Below the pieces are notes generated by a model. It ran no database searches. It saw nothing but the letters and a program-made list of their open reading frames with translations, and had not been told where the DNA came from. Shown here piece by piece: positions 24,284 to 32,220 of a stretch of DNA of 36,312 nt. The position numbers and the translations under genes were made by a program. How positions within the stretch are numbered: the stretch's first letter is position 1; each line of letters opens with the position of its first letter. This stretch comes from Candidatus Woesearchaeota archaeon CG_4_10_14_0_2_um_filter_33_13 (lineage in GTDB: Archaea; Nanobdellota; Nanobdellia; Woesearchaeales; GW2011-AR9): positions 1 to 36,312 of the forward strand of contig PFNQ01000042.1 of NCBI GenBank assembly GCA_002792115.1, read 5' to 3'.

Positions 24284-24524
24284 AATCTAATAAAAGTGAG
24301 CACCATTTTAAATAATTAACTTACACAAAATCAGACAAAACTCAACAACATCCATCAAATCCAGAATAGCTTAGAACAAAAAGATATAACAATTTCTTTA
24401 GCAAATTGAACTCTTTATATATCTTTTCTAACCATTTTAAAGTGATGTTACTTTACAAAATCGAAAGGTATTTAAAGCCTAAAAAAAGCTTATATTTTAT
24501 TCGGGGTGGTAGCCGAAAGCGATT

Positions 24525-25034
24525 ATGCTTCGGTTTGATTTTGGGGTATTTATAGTCAGTAAAATGGATAACGTAGTTAGAAATATTCGAGGAGAATTCC
24601 ACAACATTAGGCAAGCTTTAGATGAGCACCTTTCTGCTATAAATGGGAATACAACCGAGATTCAATCATTGTTTGATTATTTGCAAGAATTGGATGTTAA
24701 AATAGAAAAGTTGTCTCAACGTTTAGATGGTTTACAGCTAAGTCAAGGTTTACCCTTACCAAAATTAACGATTCAACCTTTAAACCAGACTGAACGAAAA
24801 CTGTTCTTAGTTCTTTATACTGAAGAGGCTCCTTTGTCCTTCCGAGAGATTGCCGAGAGGGCAAATGTTCCGAATTCTATTATCCCAGATTGCATTTCTG
24901 CTTTAGCTCAAAAGGGTATTCCTCTTTCTCGAACTTTTTGCAACGAACAGTTGTTCATTAAAATGGATCCTGTTTTTAAGGAGATACAGGCTAAAGAAAA
25001 CATTGTTAATTTAAGCTTAGAAAGTTTTATGTGA
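24525..25034 (+). CDS. Coiled-coil plus winged-helix DNA-binding protein
   Basis: Up to 169 residues. The N-terminal half (about 15-75) is a heptad-like helix (QSLFDYLQELDVKIEKLSQR); residues about 92-150 form a winged helix (LNQTERKLFLVLYTEEAPLS, FREIAERANVPNSIIPDCIS, ALAQKGIPLSR). It is probably a dimeric transcription regulator, but no ligand domain is present. The start is uncertain: ATG 24525 lies 34 nt after the TATA-like TTATATTTTA and inside a small hairpin (24513-24533), while ATG 24564 (MDNVVRN) begins the more protein-like sequence. Confidence 0.65.
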   Translation: MLRFDFGVFIVSKMDNVVRNIRGEFHNIRQALDEHLSAINGNTTEIQSLFDYLQELDVKIEKLSQRLDGLQLSQGLPLPKLTIQPLNQTERKLFLVLYTEEAPLSFREIAERANVPNSIIPDCISALAQKGIPLSRTFCNEQLFIKMDPVFKEIQAKENIVNLSLESFM

Positions 25035-25092
25035 AGTTAATTATAATTGTTTTAACAGATTATAAAAATAAAAAGATAAAGTGTCCCTTTTT

Positions 25093-26712
25093 TTACATTT
25101 CTAAGCGATCTTTGAGTCTAGCTGTACTATAATCTTTCTCCCCAGCAATAGCTATCATACTAGCCATTAGAAAAGCTGGTGCTCTTTCTTGTGTTGGCAC
25201 GTGGCCAGATTCTGCACCACAAACTCCAAACGAAGTCCGGTATGGGTGGCCAGTAGCAACTAATAATCGAGAGATATCATCAGGATTAAGAACAAGTCTG
25301 GCTTCTTTAACAAGTTCTTTGTTTCCCTTATGATCTATTCGCCAAACTCTCTCCGGATTTAGTGAAAAACTTCCACTTTCTGGATCAACTTGTCCTCCCC
25401 CACCTTCAACATAAAGACCATATGGTTGATTTTGTTCACGCATTAATTCCATCAATCCATCATACATTGATTCTTCAGAATGCATCTGTGAACTTTCTAC
25501 ATACATATTTGTAATTCTTGGTTCTGGACTAACTACTCTAGATCCCATTACTGCTTCTAAAGAATCATCGGTTGCCCATTCACTCCTCGCTCTACCATTA
25601 GATACCAGTTCTCTTCCTAATAAAACAGAAAGCATGGCTGCACTTTTCTTATCCAATAAATACCCTCTTAGGATTCCATTCTCTACTAAGACTGCTCTTT
25701 TTGTTGCTACTCCTTCTTCATCAAAAGCAAATGAAGCAACTCCTCCATTAATGGTGGGATCATCAATAATCGATAAGTATTCTGGAAGGATTCTTTGATC
25801 TAATCTGCCAGCAAAAACAGTTGAATCTCCTTCAGCGATGTATTTTCCAGAAAGAAGATGGGCAGCGAAAGCTTCATGAATCATCGTTCCAACTGCTCTT
25901 CCATCCATTAATGTTGGATAAGGTCCAGTTGTTATATCAACAGCACGATGTCTTGCCTCTACTTCGGCAATTATCTTCTCAATTCTTCGTTCTACAACTC
26001 TTTCACTATAAGTATCAGCACCAGCAAAATAAATATATGCTGGAACTTGAAATTCTCTTCCTTGAGCATCAACAGAAATAGCAGACAATGCAAAATTTAA
26101 TAATTCATTAGCTTGAAGAATCCTGCTACCTGCAGTATCGACAAAAGCAGTTTGTTGCAAAACAGAAGTGGTTGTTTGTAAAGTTGATTGTACTAATCGA
26201 CTTTTCCTTAATTCAACATGCCATCTTCTTGCAGCAGCATCAAACCGACTTAGTCTTCCAACCTTCGCAAATTCTGGCTGCTCGTAATCAACTCCAACTG
26301 TATGTCCATTTTGATGAAATACTCCCGGATGTCTAGATAAGATTGCTTGACCAACAGAACCTAAATAACTAGCGGTTGCTACTTTTAATGCAACATCTAA
26401 TCCACGATCTACTCTACTAATTATGGCCCTTTCAGAATAGGGTATGTCAGTAATGGCAAGGTTTGCAGAACCACTTCCCCTTGGATCTCTACCCGCCAAA
26501 ACATTTAGCAAAATACACAAATCTTTACTCTTTTCAGGACTACCTGCTCTTTTTCCTTCGTAATACTCTTGTGAGGCCGTGGCCATCGTTTTTAATAATG
26601 CAGTCATATATCTTGGATGAATCTTTAATTCAGTTCCTTCAATTTGTACTGGAACAGATACATTCATCCATCCTTCTAATGCTGTTGAGATTCCTGTAGC
26701 AATGTTTTTCAT
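25093..26712 (-). CDS. tldD: TldD/PmbA-family metalloprotease
   Basis: About 539 residues. The TldD zinc motif HExxxH is present as IHEAFAAHLLSGK, following DITTGPYPTLMDGRAVGTM, with the downstream glycine-rich strand regions (YVEGGGGQVDPESG, FGVCGAESGHVP). TldD normally pairs with TldE to cut peptides such as microcin B17 precursor or CcdA; archaea often carry both. No tldE is adjacent. I start the gene at ATG 26712, 29 nt after the minus-strand TATA-like ATATTAAAG; a TTG 20 codons upstream would include the promoter. It is divergent from the YdjM-like membrane gene. Confidence 0.86.
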   Translation of the reverse strand: MKNIATGISTALEGWMNVSVPVQIEGTELKIHPRYMTALLKTMATASQEYYEGKRAGSPEKSKDLCILLNVLAGRDPRGSGSANLAITDIPYSERAIISRVDRGLDVALKVATASYLGSVGQAILSRHPGVFHQNGHTVGVDYEQPEFAKVGRLSRFDAAARRWHVELRKSRLVQSTLQTTTSVLQQTAFVDTAGSRILQANELLNFALSAISVDAQGREFQVPAYIYFAGADTYSERVVERRIEKIIAEVEARHRAVDITTGPYPTLMDGRAVGTMIHEAFAAHLLSGKYIAEGDSTVFAGRLDQRILPEYLSIIDDPTINGGVASFAFDEEGVATKRAVLVENGILRGYLLDKKSAAMLSVLLGRELVSNGRARSEWATDDSLEAVMGSRVVSPEPRITNMYVESSQMHSEESMYDGLMELMREQNQPYGLYVEGGGGQVDPESGSFSLNPERVWRIDHKGNKELVKEARLVLNPDDISRLLVATGHPYRTSFGVCGAESGHVPTQERAPAFLMASMIAIAGEKDYSTARLKDRLEM

Positions 26713-26832
26713 AAAATTGGCGTTTATACTTACTTTAATATCCTTTTCTATACTCTTTAATAAACAACTCAAAATATATCTTTCAGTTCCGACAATAGTT
26801 AAGTTTTTAATCTTTCTTACAATGATTCAGAT

Positions 26833-27342
26833 ATGGATTACTTTGCTCACGGATTTTGGAGTTATCTTCTTTTTAATAAAAGTAAGAGACCACTACTTGC
26901 AGTTCTTTTTGGGCTACTCCCAGATACACTCTCTTGGGCAATCTATTTTGTTTACAATCTTTTCAACGGTACTCAGTTCGGTTTATCATCTATTCCAGTA
27001 TGGGTCTTTACTCTTTATGGAATAAGTCATAGTTTATTTGTAGCAGGAGTAGCGATCTTAATCATTTTTATTATCTTTAAGAAAGTTCCAATTTACATCC
27101 TTGCTTGGCCAATCGCAATATTGATGGATATTCCTACACATAGTAGAGAATTTTTGCCAACACCATTTCTCTGGCCAATTTCAGATTGGTACTTTCCAGG
27201 ATTTAGTTGGGGCACCAAATGGTTTATGATAACTAATTGGTTTTTGATTGTCTTGGGATTGTTATACTTACTTTTGGAACGCAAAGGAACTATCAACAAA
27301 ATCAAAAAGAGATTTTCTAAACTATCCTTTTCAGCCAAATAA
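26833..27342 (+). CDS. YdjM-like membrane-bound metal-dependent hydrolase
   Basis: 169 residues with about four membrane helices. The family's putative metal ligands are seen: MDYFAH at the N-terminus, LLPDTLSW, YGISHSL and MDIPTHS. The YdjM/DUF457 family is annotated as inner-membrane metal-dependent hydrolase, with no proven substrate (phospholipid has been suggested). The region 3' of the last helix is basic. Only a weak TATA-like stretch lies upstream. The signal peptidase gene follows 32 nt later on the same strand. Confidence 0.68.
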   Translation: MDYFAHGFWSYLLFNKSKRPLLAVLFGLLPDTLSWAIYFVYNLFNGTQFGLSSIPVWVFTLYGISHSLFVAGVAILIIFIIFKKVPIYILAWPIAILMDIPTHSREFLPTPFLWPISDWYFPGFSWGTKWFMITNWFLIVLGLLYLLLERKGTINKIKKRFSKLSFSAK

Positions 27343-27374
27343 TAATTAATAAGCCTCTCTTCTATCAAACTATT

Positions 27375-27851
27375 ATGGGGTGGATCATTAAACTTGTTTT
27401 ACTTAGTTTGCTTTGCTTAGTTTTAACTTCTGTTTTAGTAATTTCTTTAAACAATAAACAAATTCCTGCTAGTCTCTTTAACAATCAAGAAATAAGTTCT
27501 CCGAGTGATTGGGTTAAAAATGATCAAATCAAAGTTTACAAAGACAAAGTTATTTTAGAAGTTAAGAAAGCAACTTGGGCTTCTTTTACAGATACAAATT
27601 CTATGGATCCCCTTTTTGATAAAGATAGTAATGCTTTAGAAATTGTTCCAGAAAAAGAAGAAGATGTTAATGTAGGCGACATTGTTGCTTATCAAACTGC
27701 GTACGGAGTTATTGTGCATAGAGTTGTTGAAAAAGGAGAAGATGAAGATGGCGTTTATTTCTTGGTTAAAGGAGATAATAATCAAATTAAAGATCCGTTT
27801 AAAGTCCGCTTTTCAGATATTAAAGGAGTAGTAATTGCAATTATTTATTGA
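27375..27851 (+). CDS. Signal peptidase I, Sec11/archaeal type
   Basis: 158 residues: one N-terminal membrane anchor (4-24), then the S26 peptidase core. The nucleophile is Ser76 in TNSMDP. The general base appears to be His115 in VIVHRVVE, as in Sec11/SipW and archaeal enzymes rather than the Lys of bacterial LepB. VKGDNN (Asp134) and Asp140 complete the Ser-His-Asp set. It cleaves signal peptides outside the membrane, so it would process the exported proteins of this window. ATTAATAAG about 28 nt before the ATG fits a leaderless start. Its 3' end overlaps the convergent ACT-domain gene by 7 bp. Confidence 0.86.
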   Translation: MGWIIKLVLLSLLCLVLTSVLVISLNNKQIPASLFNNQEISSPSDWVKNDQIKVYKDKVILEVKKATWASFTDTNSMDPLFDKDSNALEIVPEKEEDVNVGDIVAYQTAYGVIVHRVVEKGEDEDGVYFLVKGDNNQIKDPFKVRFSDIKGVVIAIIY

Positions 27852-28243
27852 TAATTGATCTTAAACCCTTTCTCTTTCCAAGCATTTAAGGCTTCTTCAA
27901 TATCTATTTCATTAATCAAAGCGTAATCTTTAGAAAAGGTCGATACCAATAAAATATTTAATCCTTTATCTGCAATAATTTTACTAACGGTTGCTAAAAA
28001 ACCAACACACAAAAATGGTTTAGTGATTTTGAACTCAATCAGTTTGAACCATTTATAATCTTTAATATGTTCTATTTTTGAAATGTTCTTTTCCTCAGTT
28101 ACTATTGTAATTTCATCTTTATCTTTTGAAACTAAGAAATAGTCGTTTACTCTTGGAGATTTATTACTTTTCAAATATGCATATCTTCCAGAATGAACAA
28201 TAACAATAGTGTTACTAATCTCTTCTTTTAAGCCCTTATCCAT
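27845..28243 (-). CDS. ACT-domain protein
   Basis: 132 residues. The C-terminal half (FLCVGFLATVSKIIADKGLN, ILLVSTFSKDYALI, EEALNAWKEKGFK) is an ACT domain, the beta-alpha-beta fold that binds amino acids and regulates enzymes. The N-terminal half (HSGRYAYLKSN, NDYFLVSKDKDEITIVTEEK) matches the partner ACT-like half of the COG3602/3603 group, related to the arginine sensor CASTOR. It is probably a small amino-acid sensor of unknown target. Its ATG is only about 20 nt from the 3' end of SRP RNA on the same strand, with no clear TATA box between. Confidence 0.75.
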   Translation of the reverse strand: MDKGLKEEISNTIVIVHSGRYAYLKSNKSPRVNDYFLVSKDKDEITIVTEEKNISKIEHIKDYKWFKLIEFKITKPFLCVGFLATVSKIIADKGLNILLVSTFSKDYALINEIDIEEALNAWKEKGFKINYQ

Positions 28244-28261
28244 TTTTAAAATTAAGTGTTT

Positions 28262-28546
28262 AGGGGCATGCCCGACAGTCGAAACAAACTAACCTCGTTG
28301 GTTTAATCCCAAAAGCTTCTCGAGCTTGCAACCCTTTGAACATGGAACTTGAAAGTTAAGGCTGCTTGCTTCCGCATCTGACCTGGTTCCCAGCAAGACC
28401 ATCCCAAAGGACAAACTGTCAGCAAAGGCGATCGGGACCAACAAAACTAATCCATCCCTTCCATCGAGCTTCGGCTCCGTGTAAAGTCCGTTCACGGTAA
28501 CAACGCAGGACTAGCGCGCCAGCCTAGCTCTCCCCACTGCTTAGGT
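28262..28546 (-). ncRNA. ffs: Archaeal signal recognition particle (7S) RNA
   Basis: On the minus strand the sequence GGTCAGATGCGGAAGCAAGC (ending at about 28364) is the invariant SRP helix-8 core with its GGAA tetraloop at 28373-28370, followed by AGCC. Upstream, GCTAGGCTGG and CGTTGTTACCGTGAACGG match the Alu-domain start of archaeal 7S RNA, and ACACGGAGCCGAAGCTCGAT matches its next helix. The 285-nt size is near the usual 300. The RNA pairs with SRP54 and SRP19 to target membrane and secreted proteins. Ends are approximate: a 5' end near 28546 fits the TATA box, and a 3' end near 28262 follows GGGCATGCCCC. Confidence 0.92.
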
Positions 28547-28565
28547 TTTATTTGTATAACGACAG

Positions 28566-28577
28566 GTTTATTTAAAA
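28566..28577 (-). promoter_or_regulatory. TATA box of SRP RNA
   Basis: TTTTAAATAAAC on the minus strand, about 25-30 nt before the predicted 5' end of the RNA. Confidence 0.55.
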
Positions 28578-28643
28578 GTTTGCTCCTTAAGCATAAAACT
28601 GTTTAGAAAATAAATCAAAAAAATAAATTAAAAAATAGTAATT

Positions 28644-29078
28644 CTACTCTTTGTACTCTTGTTTAATTTCTTGGCCGTTGTAAGAAAGAACTTGAAAACC
28701 TTCTCCATCTTCACTAACGTAAACATTTACTTCCATAGGTCCTGTTGGTCCTTCAACTTCCATAACTTTGTGGCAGAGTCCATTAAATTCTCCGCCTTCA
28801 ACAATGCCTACAAAATTAACTATCATCTCTCCCTGACTACTCTCAGCAGTGACTTTTGCATCTTTTGGGCACCACTCACCTTCTTTGAAGCCTTCAATCT
28901 TTACGTTAGCTCCACTTTCAGTTTCTACTGTAATCTCTCCTTTTTCTAAGTCAACATTTGCGTCGCCCATGCCTTCAGATTCAAGTTTTGCTTCTAATCC
29001 TGCTTCTTTAACTTCTTGACAACCTATGGCAAGTGCAAACACGCACAACAGACTTAACACTAAAATTATTTTCTTCAA
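28644..29078 (-). CDS. Secreted lipoprotein, unknown
   Basis: 144 residues with a lipoprotein signal: MKKIILVLSLLCVFALAIGC, Cys20 being the lipidation site. The mature part is acidic and strand-rich (GEITVETESGANVKIEG, EMIVNFVGIVEGGE, EVNVYVSEDGEGFQVLSY), with two more Cys (EWCPKD and GLCHKV) that probably pair. Not recognised. The start codon is TTG: GGTGA lies 7 nt upstream and the only nearby ATG is followed at once by TAA. A TATAAAT lies further upstream near 29121. Confidence 0.7.
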   Translation of the reverse strand: MKKIILVLSLLCVFALAIGCQEVKEAGLEAKLESEGMGDANVDLEKGEITVETESGANVKIEGFKEGEWCPKDAKVTAESSQGEMIVNFVGIVEGGEFNGLCHKVMEVEGPTGPMEVNVYVSEDGEGFQVLSYNGQEIKQEYKE

Positions 29079-29141
29079 ATTTACATCACCAAAAATAGAG
29101 AAATAAAAATCATTTATATTATTTTCCTTGTCTTACTATTC

Positions 29142-29663
29142 TCAATTTGCAGAATTTGCTCTTTTACCTATCATTTTAGAATAAAAGTTCATCTCTTGTC
29201 TATGGGATCGATCATTTTGTAACCAAAACCAATTCTTGTAAATCTTGTTCCAATCATCATCGTTATCTGTAATCACGTAAAAACCATCTGGAGCAGTGCT
29301 TACATCTCTATCGGCAAAGTAAGCAACATTGTAATCATGGATATCTCCTTCCCCAGAATTAACATTTGCAACCGTTTCTTTTGCGAGCTCTTCAATCTCT
29401 TCTTCCTCTTCATCTATCGGTAAGTATGCTTTTGAGGATGCCAAGCTGAGATTGTAATTGCTCGTAATATTTCCATCTTCACCATTATCTTGATCGGTCT
29501 TAAAAGCAGAATATAAAGATGAATCTATGGTTTCTTCCTTTATTTTTTCATTGTGAGTATCCTCGGGGATACAATCTTCTATAGAATTTGGATGGTTTAT
29601 TTCACCATCGCTAGGGGGCGGTGGCTCATCACTTTCTTCTAAAATTTCTGTAAGGTTGACCAT
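29142..29663 (-). CDS. Acidic protein of unknown function
   Basis: Not recognised. 173 residues, very acidic, with a low-complexity N-terminal half (EESDEPPPPSDGEINHPNS, DEEEEEIEELAKE) likely disordered. The C-terminal 60 residues are richer in aromatics (GFYVITDNDDDWNKIYKNWF, WLQNDRSHRQEMNFYSK) and may fold. No signal peptide or membrane segment. A minus-strand TATA-like TTTATATATT lies about 46 nt upstream. Confidence 0.5.
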   Translation of the reverse strand: MVNLTEILEESDEPPPPSDGEINHPNSIEDCIPEDTHNEKIKEETIDSSLYSAFKTDQDNGEDGNITSNYNLSLASSKAYLPIDEEEEEIEELAKETVANVNSGEGDIHDYNVAYFADRDVSTAPDGFYVITDNDDDWNKIYKNWFWLQNDRSHRQEMNFYSKMIGKRANSAN

Positions 29664-29711
29664 ATAAGTATATTCTGCAGTATCTATGTTGGAGGTAATA
29701 TATAAACTTTT

Positions 29712-30452
29712 CTAGTTCTTGAGAATTATTACATTGCCTCTTCCTTTCTTAATCTTCTCAATCTTACCACTATGCTCTAACTCAGTTAAGATTAAACTCA
29801 CTTTTGCTTCAGATAAATCTAACATCTCTCTGCGCAATTGTTTTTGGTGGATTCGGCCCTCATGTTTCTTAATCACTTCAACAGCTCTTTCTAAATAACC
29901 GGGTTCTGAAGCAATCTCTTTCTTATGCTCTTCAAGAGTTTTATTATGCTCTTTCTTAACATTTAATCTAAACAACTTTAATTTACCGTATTTTATCCTC
30001 ATTTTGTAAAATCTAAAACTAAGGTAAGCTAGTATTATAAATATTAAAACGTAACGCCACCACTCGTAACCTTGGTCAAATGTTTCATTTTCAACTTCGC
30101 TGAGTAAATTTTCATTAGTGCTTTTCCAAATTTCATCCTCTTCTAAAAAGCCGTCTAACAAGAAAATGTCATAAATAAATTCTCCATCATCATTTACATT
30201 AATCTTTTCATCAGTTGTAATAAAGCCATTTCTTGCTGTTAAGGTGTAATCTCCTGGTTGAAGAGTAAAAGAATAAGTCCCTTCTTTAGCTAAGAACTTT
30301 TGTGCAGGGGAAGTATCTACTTCCAATAAAACATCTTTCTCTAAATCTAAATTAGAATTGTAAATACTGCCTTTTATGGTTGCTGCTGAAACCAAAGAAC
30401 TAACTACTATTAAAAACAATAAACTCAGTAACAAACCTCTTTTCTTAATCAT
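29712..30452 (-). CDS. Membrane-anchored winged-helix regulator with extracytoplasmic beta domain
   Basis: 246 residues: signal peptide (1-23), an outside beta-sandwich like carboxypeptidase regulatory domains (24-100, with TIKGSIYNSN and GTYSFTLQPGDYTLTARNG), one membrane helix (131-149), a basic helical stalk, and a C-terminal winged helix (185-246; EVIKKHEGRIHQKQLRREML, DLSEAKVSLILTELEHSG). This matches the archaeal COG2512-like layout of membrane-tethered regulators. It could sense an envelope signal and bind DNA inside the cell. CTTTTTATAG lies 33 nt before the ATG on the minus strand. It is divergent from the secreted coiled-coil gene. Confidence 0.78.
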   Translation of the reverse strand: MIKKRGLLLSLLFLIVVSSLVSAATIKGSIYNSNLDLEKDVLLEVDTSPAQKFLAKEGTYSFTLQPGDYTLTARNGFITTDEKINVNDDGEFIYDIFLLDGFLEEDEIWKSTNENLLSEVENETFDQGYEWWRYVLIFIILAYLSFRFYKMRIKYGKLKLFRLNVKKEHNKTLEEHKKEIASEPGYLERAVEVIKKHEGRIHQKQLRREMLDLSEAKVSLILTELEHSGKIEKIKKGRGNVIILKN

Positions 30453-30649
30453 CTTGGCTGAAGTAGAAAATCTAACTATAAAAAGCTATCGTCTACAATA
30501 ATGGTCTTTGTTCTTAAAAATAAGCAAGTATTAAGCTTCTTAAAGTTTTAAACAGAATAAATGGTGTCCTTTGTAAGTGTGTTGAAAAGCATCTTTTTAA
30601 AGTAACTTACTCATTAAAATCACAATGAAAAGCATGAGGTGCAAATAAA

Positions 30650-31723
30650 ATGAGAAAAAAAATATTAACAATGTTGGTGATGGTCATCTTTATTTTAAGT
30701 GTTTTACCAGCAGTTTTGGCTGAAGATGGAAAAGACAGTGGGGATGTTCCAGAGTTATATAATGAAAAGGTCGGAAAGGGTAAAGAAGATGGTAAGGGGC
30801 CCGTTCTTGAAGCCGCTAAAGAAAAAGTGGAGTTTGCTAAAGAAAAGTTAGAACAAGCAAAGGAAAGATATCAAGACGCTAAAGAGAAATATTCTGCAGC
30901 AAGGGAAAGATATCAAGACCAAAAAGAAGATTTAGAAAAAGCTAGGGAAAGAATCAAGTCCTGTGATGATGACGATGAATCTGATGATTCTTGTGTAAAT
31001 GTAAAAAAAGATTTGAAAGTTGGCGTTAAAAATCATCTAGAAAAGATTACAGAATTAATTCAACGTTCTTTAGAAAGATTAGAATCTCAGATTACAGATT
31101 CTAAAGTGATGACTGATGCTGACAAAGAAGAAGCTTATGCTAAATTAAGTGAATCTAAAGTTAAGTTAGAAACTCTTTTAGCAGAAATTCAACTTTTGTC
31201 TGAGAACTCTACTCCTACAGAATTAAGAGAAAAGATCAAAGAACTAAAAAATCTTTGGAATGAAGTTAGCAAAGAGGAAAGATGGTTAATCACTCAATTA
31301 ATTAATCATAAGATGGACAATCTTGTAGAGAAGCATAATGAATTTCATAATGCTATGCAAATGAGATATCAGTACTTAGAGGAGAAGGGAGCAAATGCCG
31401 AAGATTTAGCAGACTTACAAGAAATTATTGATCAATTTAAAGAAGAAGTTGATGAATTAAATGAATTGCAAGTGCATGCAGATGCTGCCTGGAAGCAAGC
31501 TAAATCTGATTCCAAGGAGATGGAGGCTGCTAAAGAAGCACAAACTCAAGTTAGGAAACAAATGACAGTAACTAAAGAAGTGCTTAAAAAGTTTACAGCT
31601 AAGTATAAAGAGATTCAGCAAGATCTTGGTTTGATAAAGAACTCTGATGATAGTTCTGAAGAAGATAATTCTGAAGAAGTGGGAGAAGACAATTCTTCAA
31701 ACCAAACTGAAGAATCTACATAA
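30650..31723 (+). CDS. Secreted coiled-coil protein
   Basis: 357 residues: a signal peptide (about 1-24, cleaved near LPAVLAEDG), then charged helical sequence with heptad character at about 45-105 (KEKVEFAKEKLEQAKERYQD), a short acidic Cys loop (SCDDDDESDDSCVN) likely closed by a disulfide, further long helices to about 330, and an acidic Ser/Glu/Asn tail. There is no second membrane segment. It looks like an extracellular spacer or adhesin-like rod. GAGGTG lies 9 nt before the ATG, and TTTTTAAAG near 30593 is the likely TATA box. Confidence 0.68.
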   Translation: MRKKILTMLVMVIFILSVLPAVLAEDGKDSGDVPELYNEKVGKGKEDGKGPVLEAAKEKVEFAKEKLEQAKERYQDAKEKYSAARERYQDQKEDLEKARERIKSCDDDDESDDSCVNVKKDLKVGVKNHLEKITELIQRSLERLESQITDSKVMTDADKEEAYAKLSESKVKLETLLAEIQLLSENSTPTELREKIKELKNLWNEVSKEERWLITQLINHKMDNLVEKHNEFHNAMQMRYQYLEEKGANAEDLADLQEIIDQFKEEVDELNELQVHADAAWKQAKSDSKEMEAAKEAQTQVRKQMTVTKEVLKKFTAKYKEIQQDLGLIKNSDDSSEEDNSEEVGEDNSSNQTEEST

Positions 31724-31784
31724 GTAGTATAGTCAGGACTACTTGGCAGGGATAAGGAAATTATTTAAATTTCTTTTTTTTTTT
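31722..31784 (+). terminator. Hairpin plus T-tract after the coiled-coil gene
   Basis: AAGTAGT and ACTACTT (31722-31728, 31738-31744) form a 7-bp hairpin right at the stop codon, and an 11-T run follows at 31774-31784. The T-run lies between a TATA-like TTATTTAAAT (31761-31770) and the next gene, so termination and the next promoter overlap. Confidence 0.45.
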
Positions 31785-31813
31785 CTTATTCTTATCAAAA
31801 AGAGGTGTATCCA

Positions 31814-32047
31814 ATGAAAAAACTAGCTTTAATCCTTTTTGCTATAATGAGTTTTGCTTTAATTGTCGGTTGTCAAATGCCTGATGAGCAGCAAACAACT
31901 CCAACTACTACTGATATAACTTCAGAAACAGTTGAACCTAGCAGCGAGGAAGTGCAGATCTCTGAAGGATTAGAAGAGATTGAACAATTAGACACTTTAG
32001 ATCAAGATATTAATTTTGATGAGCTTGAGAACTTACCATTAGAATAG
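31814..32047 (+). CDS. Small acidic lipoprotein
   Basis: 77 residues: signal MKKLALILFAIMSFALIVGC with lipidation Cys20, then an acidic, Thr/Ser/Glu-rich mature part of about 57 residues with no aromatic residues beyond one Phe. Probably a disordered surface tether; function unknown. The start is fixed by GAGGTG at 31802-31807. A GTG at 31805 within that site would give three extra residues and a poorer signal peptide. Confidence 0.65.
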   Translation: MKKLALILFAIMSFALIVGCQMPDEQQTTPTTTDITSETVEPSSEEVQISEGLEEIEQLDTLDQDINFDELENLPLE

Positions 32048-32107
32048 ACATTTTAACATTTTTTTTTTAATTATGCAAATTATTTTTTATTTTTATTCTT
32101 TTTATAT
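32048..32107 (+). terminator. T-rich terminator region
   Basis: A T10 run soon after the stop, followed by further T6, T5 and T4 groups, without a hairpin. Confidence 0.5.
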
Positions 32108-32139
32108 TTAAATCGTTTGTGGTTAGCACAATATAAATC

Positions 32140-32147
32140 TTTATAAA
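32140..32147 (+). promoter_or_regulatory. TATA box upstream of the sigma-factor gene
   Basis: TTTATAAA, 30 nt before the short upstream ATG at 32170 and 68 nt before the sigma ATG at 32208. A second TATA-like ATATAAAT lies at 32131-32138. These are archaeal, not bacterial, promoter elements. Confidence 0.6.
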
Positions 32148-32169
32148 CCATATATTTTGGGTGGCGAAT

Positions 32170-32220
32170 ATGGATTTTTGCAATTCCCACCTTGAGGTGA
32201 GTTTCAGATGGTTACTTTAG
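32170..32220 (+). CDS. Candidate 16-codon leaderless upstream ORF overlapping the sigma start
   Basis: An ATG exactly at the leaderless distance from the TATA box opens a 16-codon frame (product MDFCNSHLEVSFRWLL). It ends with TAG at 32218-32220, twelve bases inside the sigma gene in another frame. The sigma ribosome site GAGGTGA (32194-32200) lies within it. Translating ribosomes would cross a small hairpin (32188-32199) that covers that site. Coding potential cannot be judged at this length. Confidence 0.35.
   Translation: MDFCNSHLEVSFRWLL

Noticed and set aside
26702-27025. 107-codon hydrophobic frame overlapping the YdjM-like gene
   Set aside because: It overlaps a frame with clear family motifs and extends antisense into tldD; the hydrophobicity comes from T-rich codons.
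28289-28495. 68-codon open frame inside the SRP RNA locus
   Set aside because: The same bases encode the invariant SRP helix-8 core; the frame is incidental.
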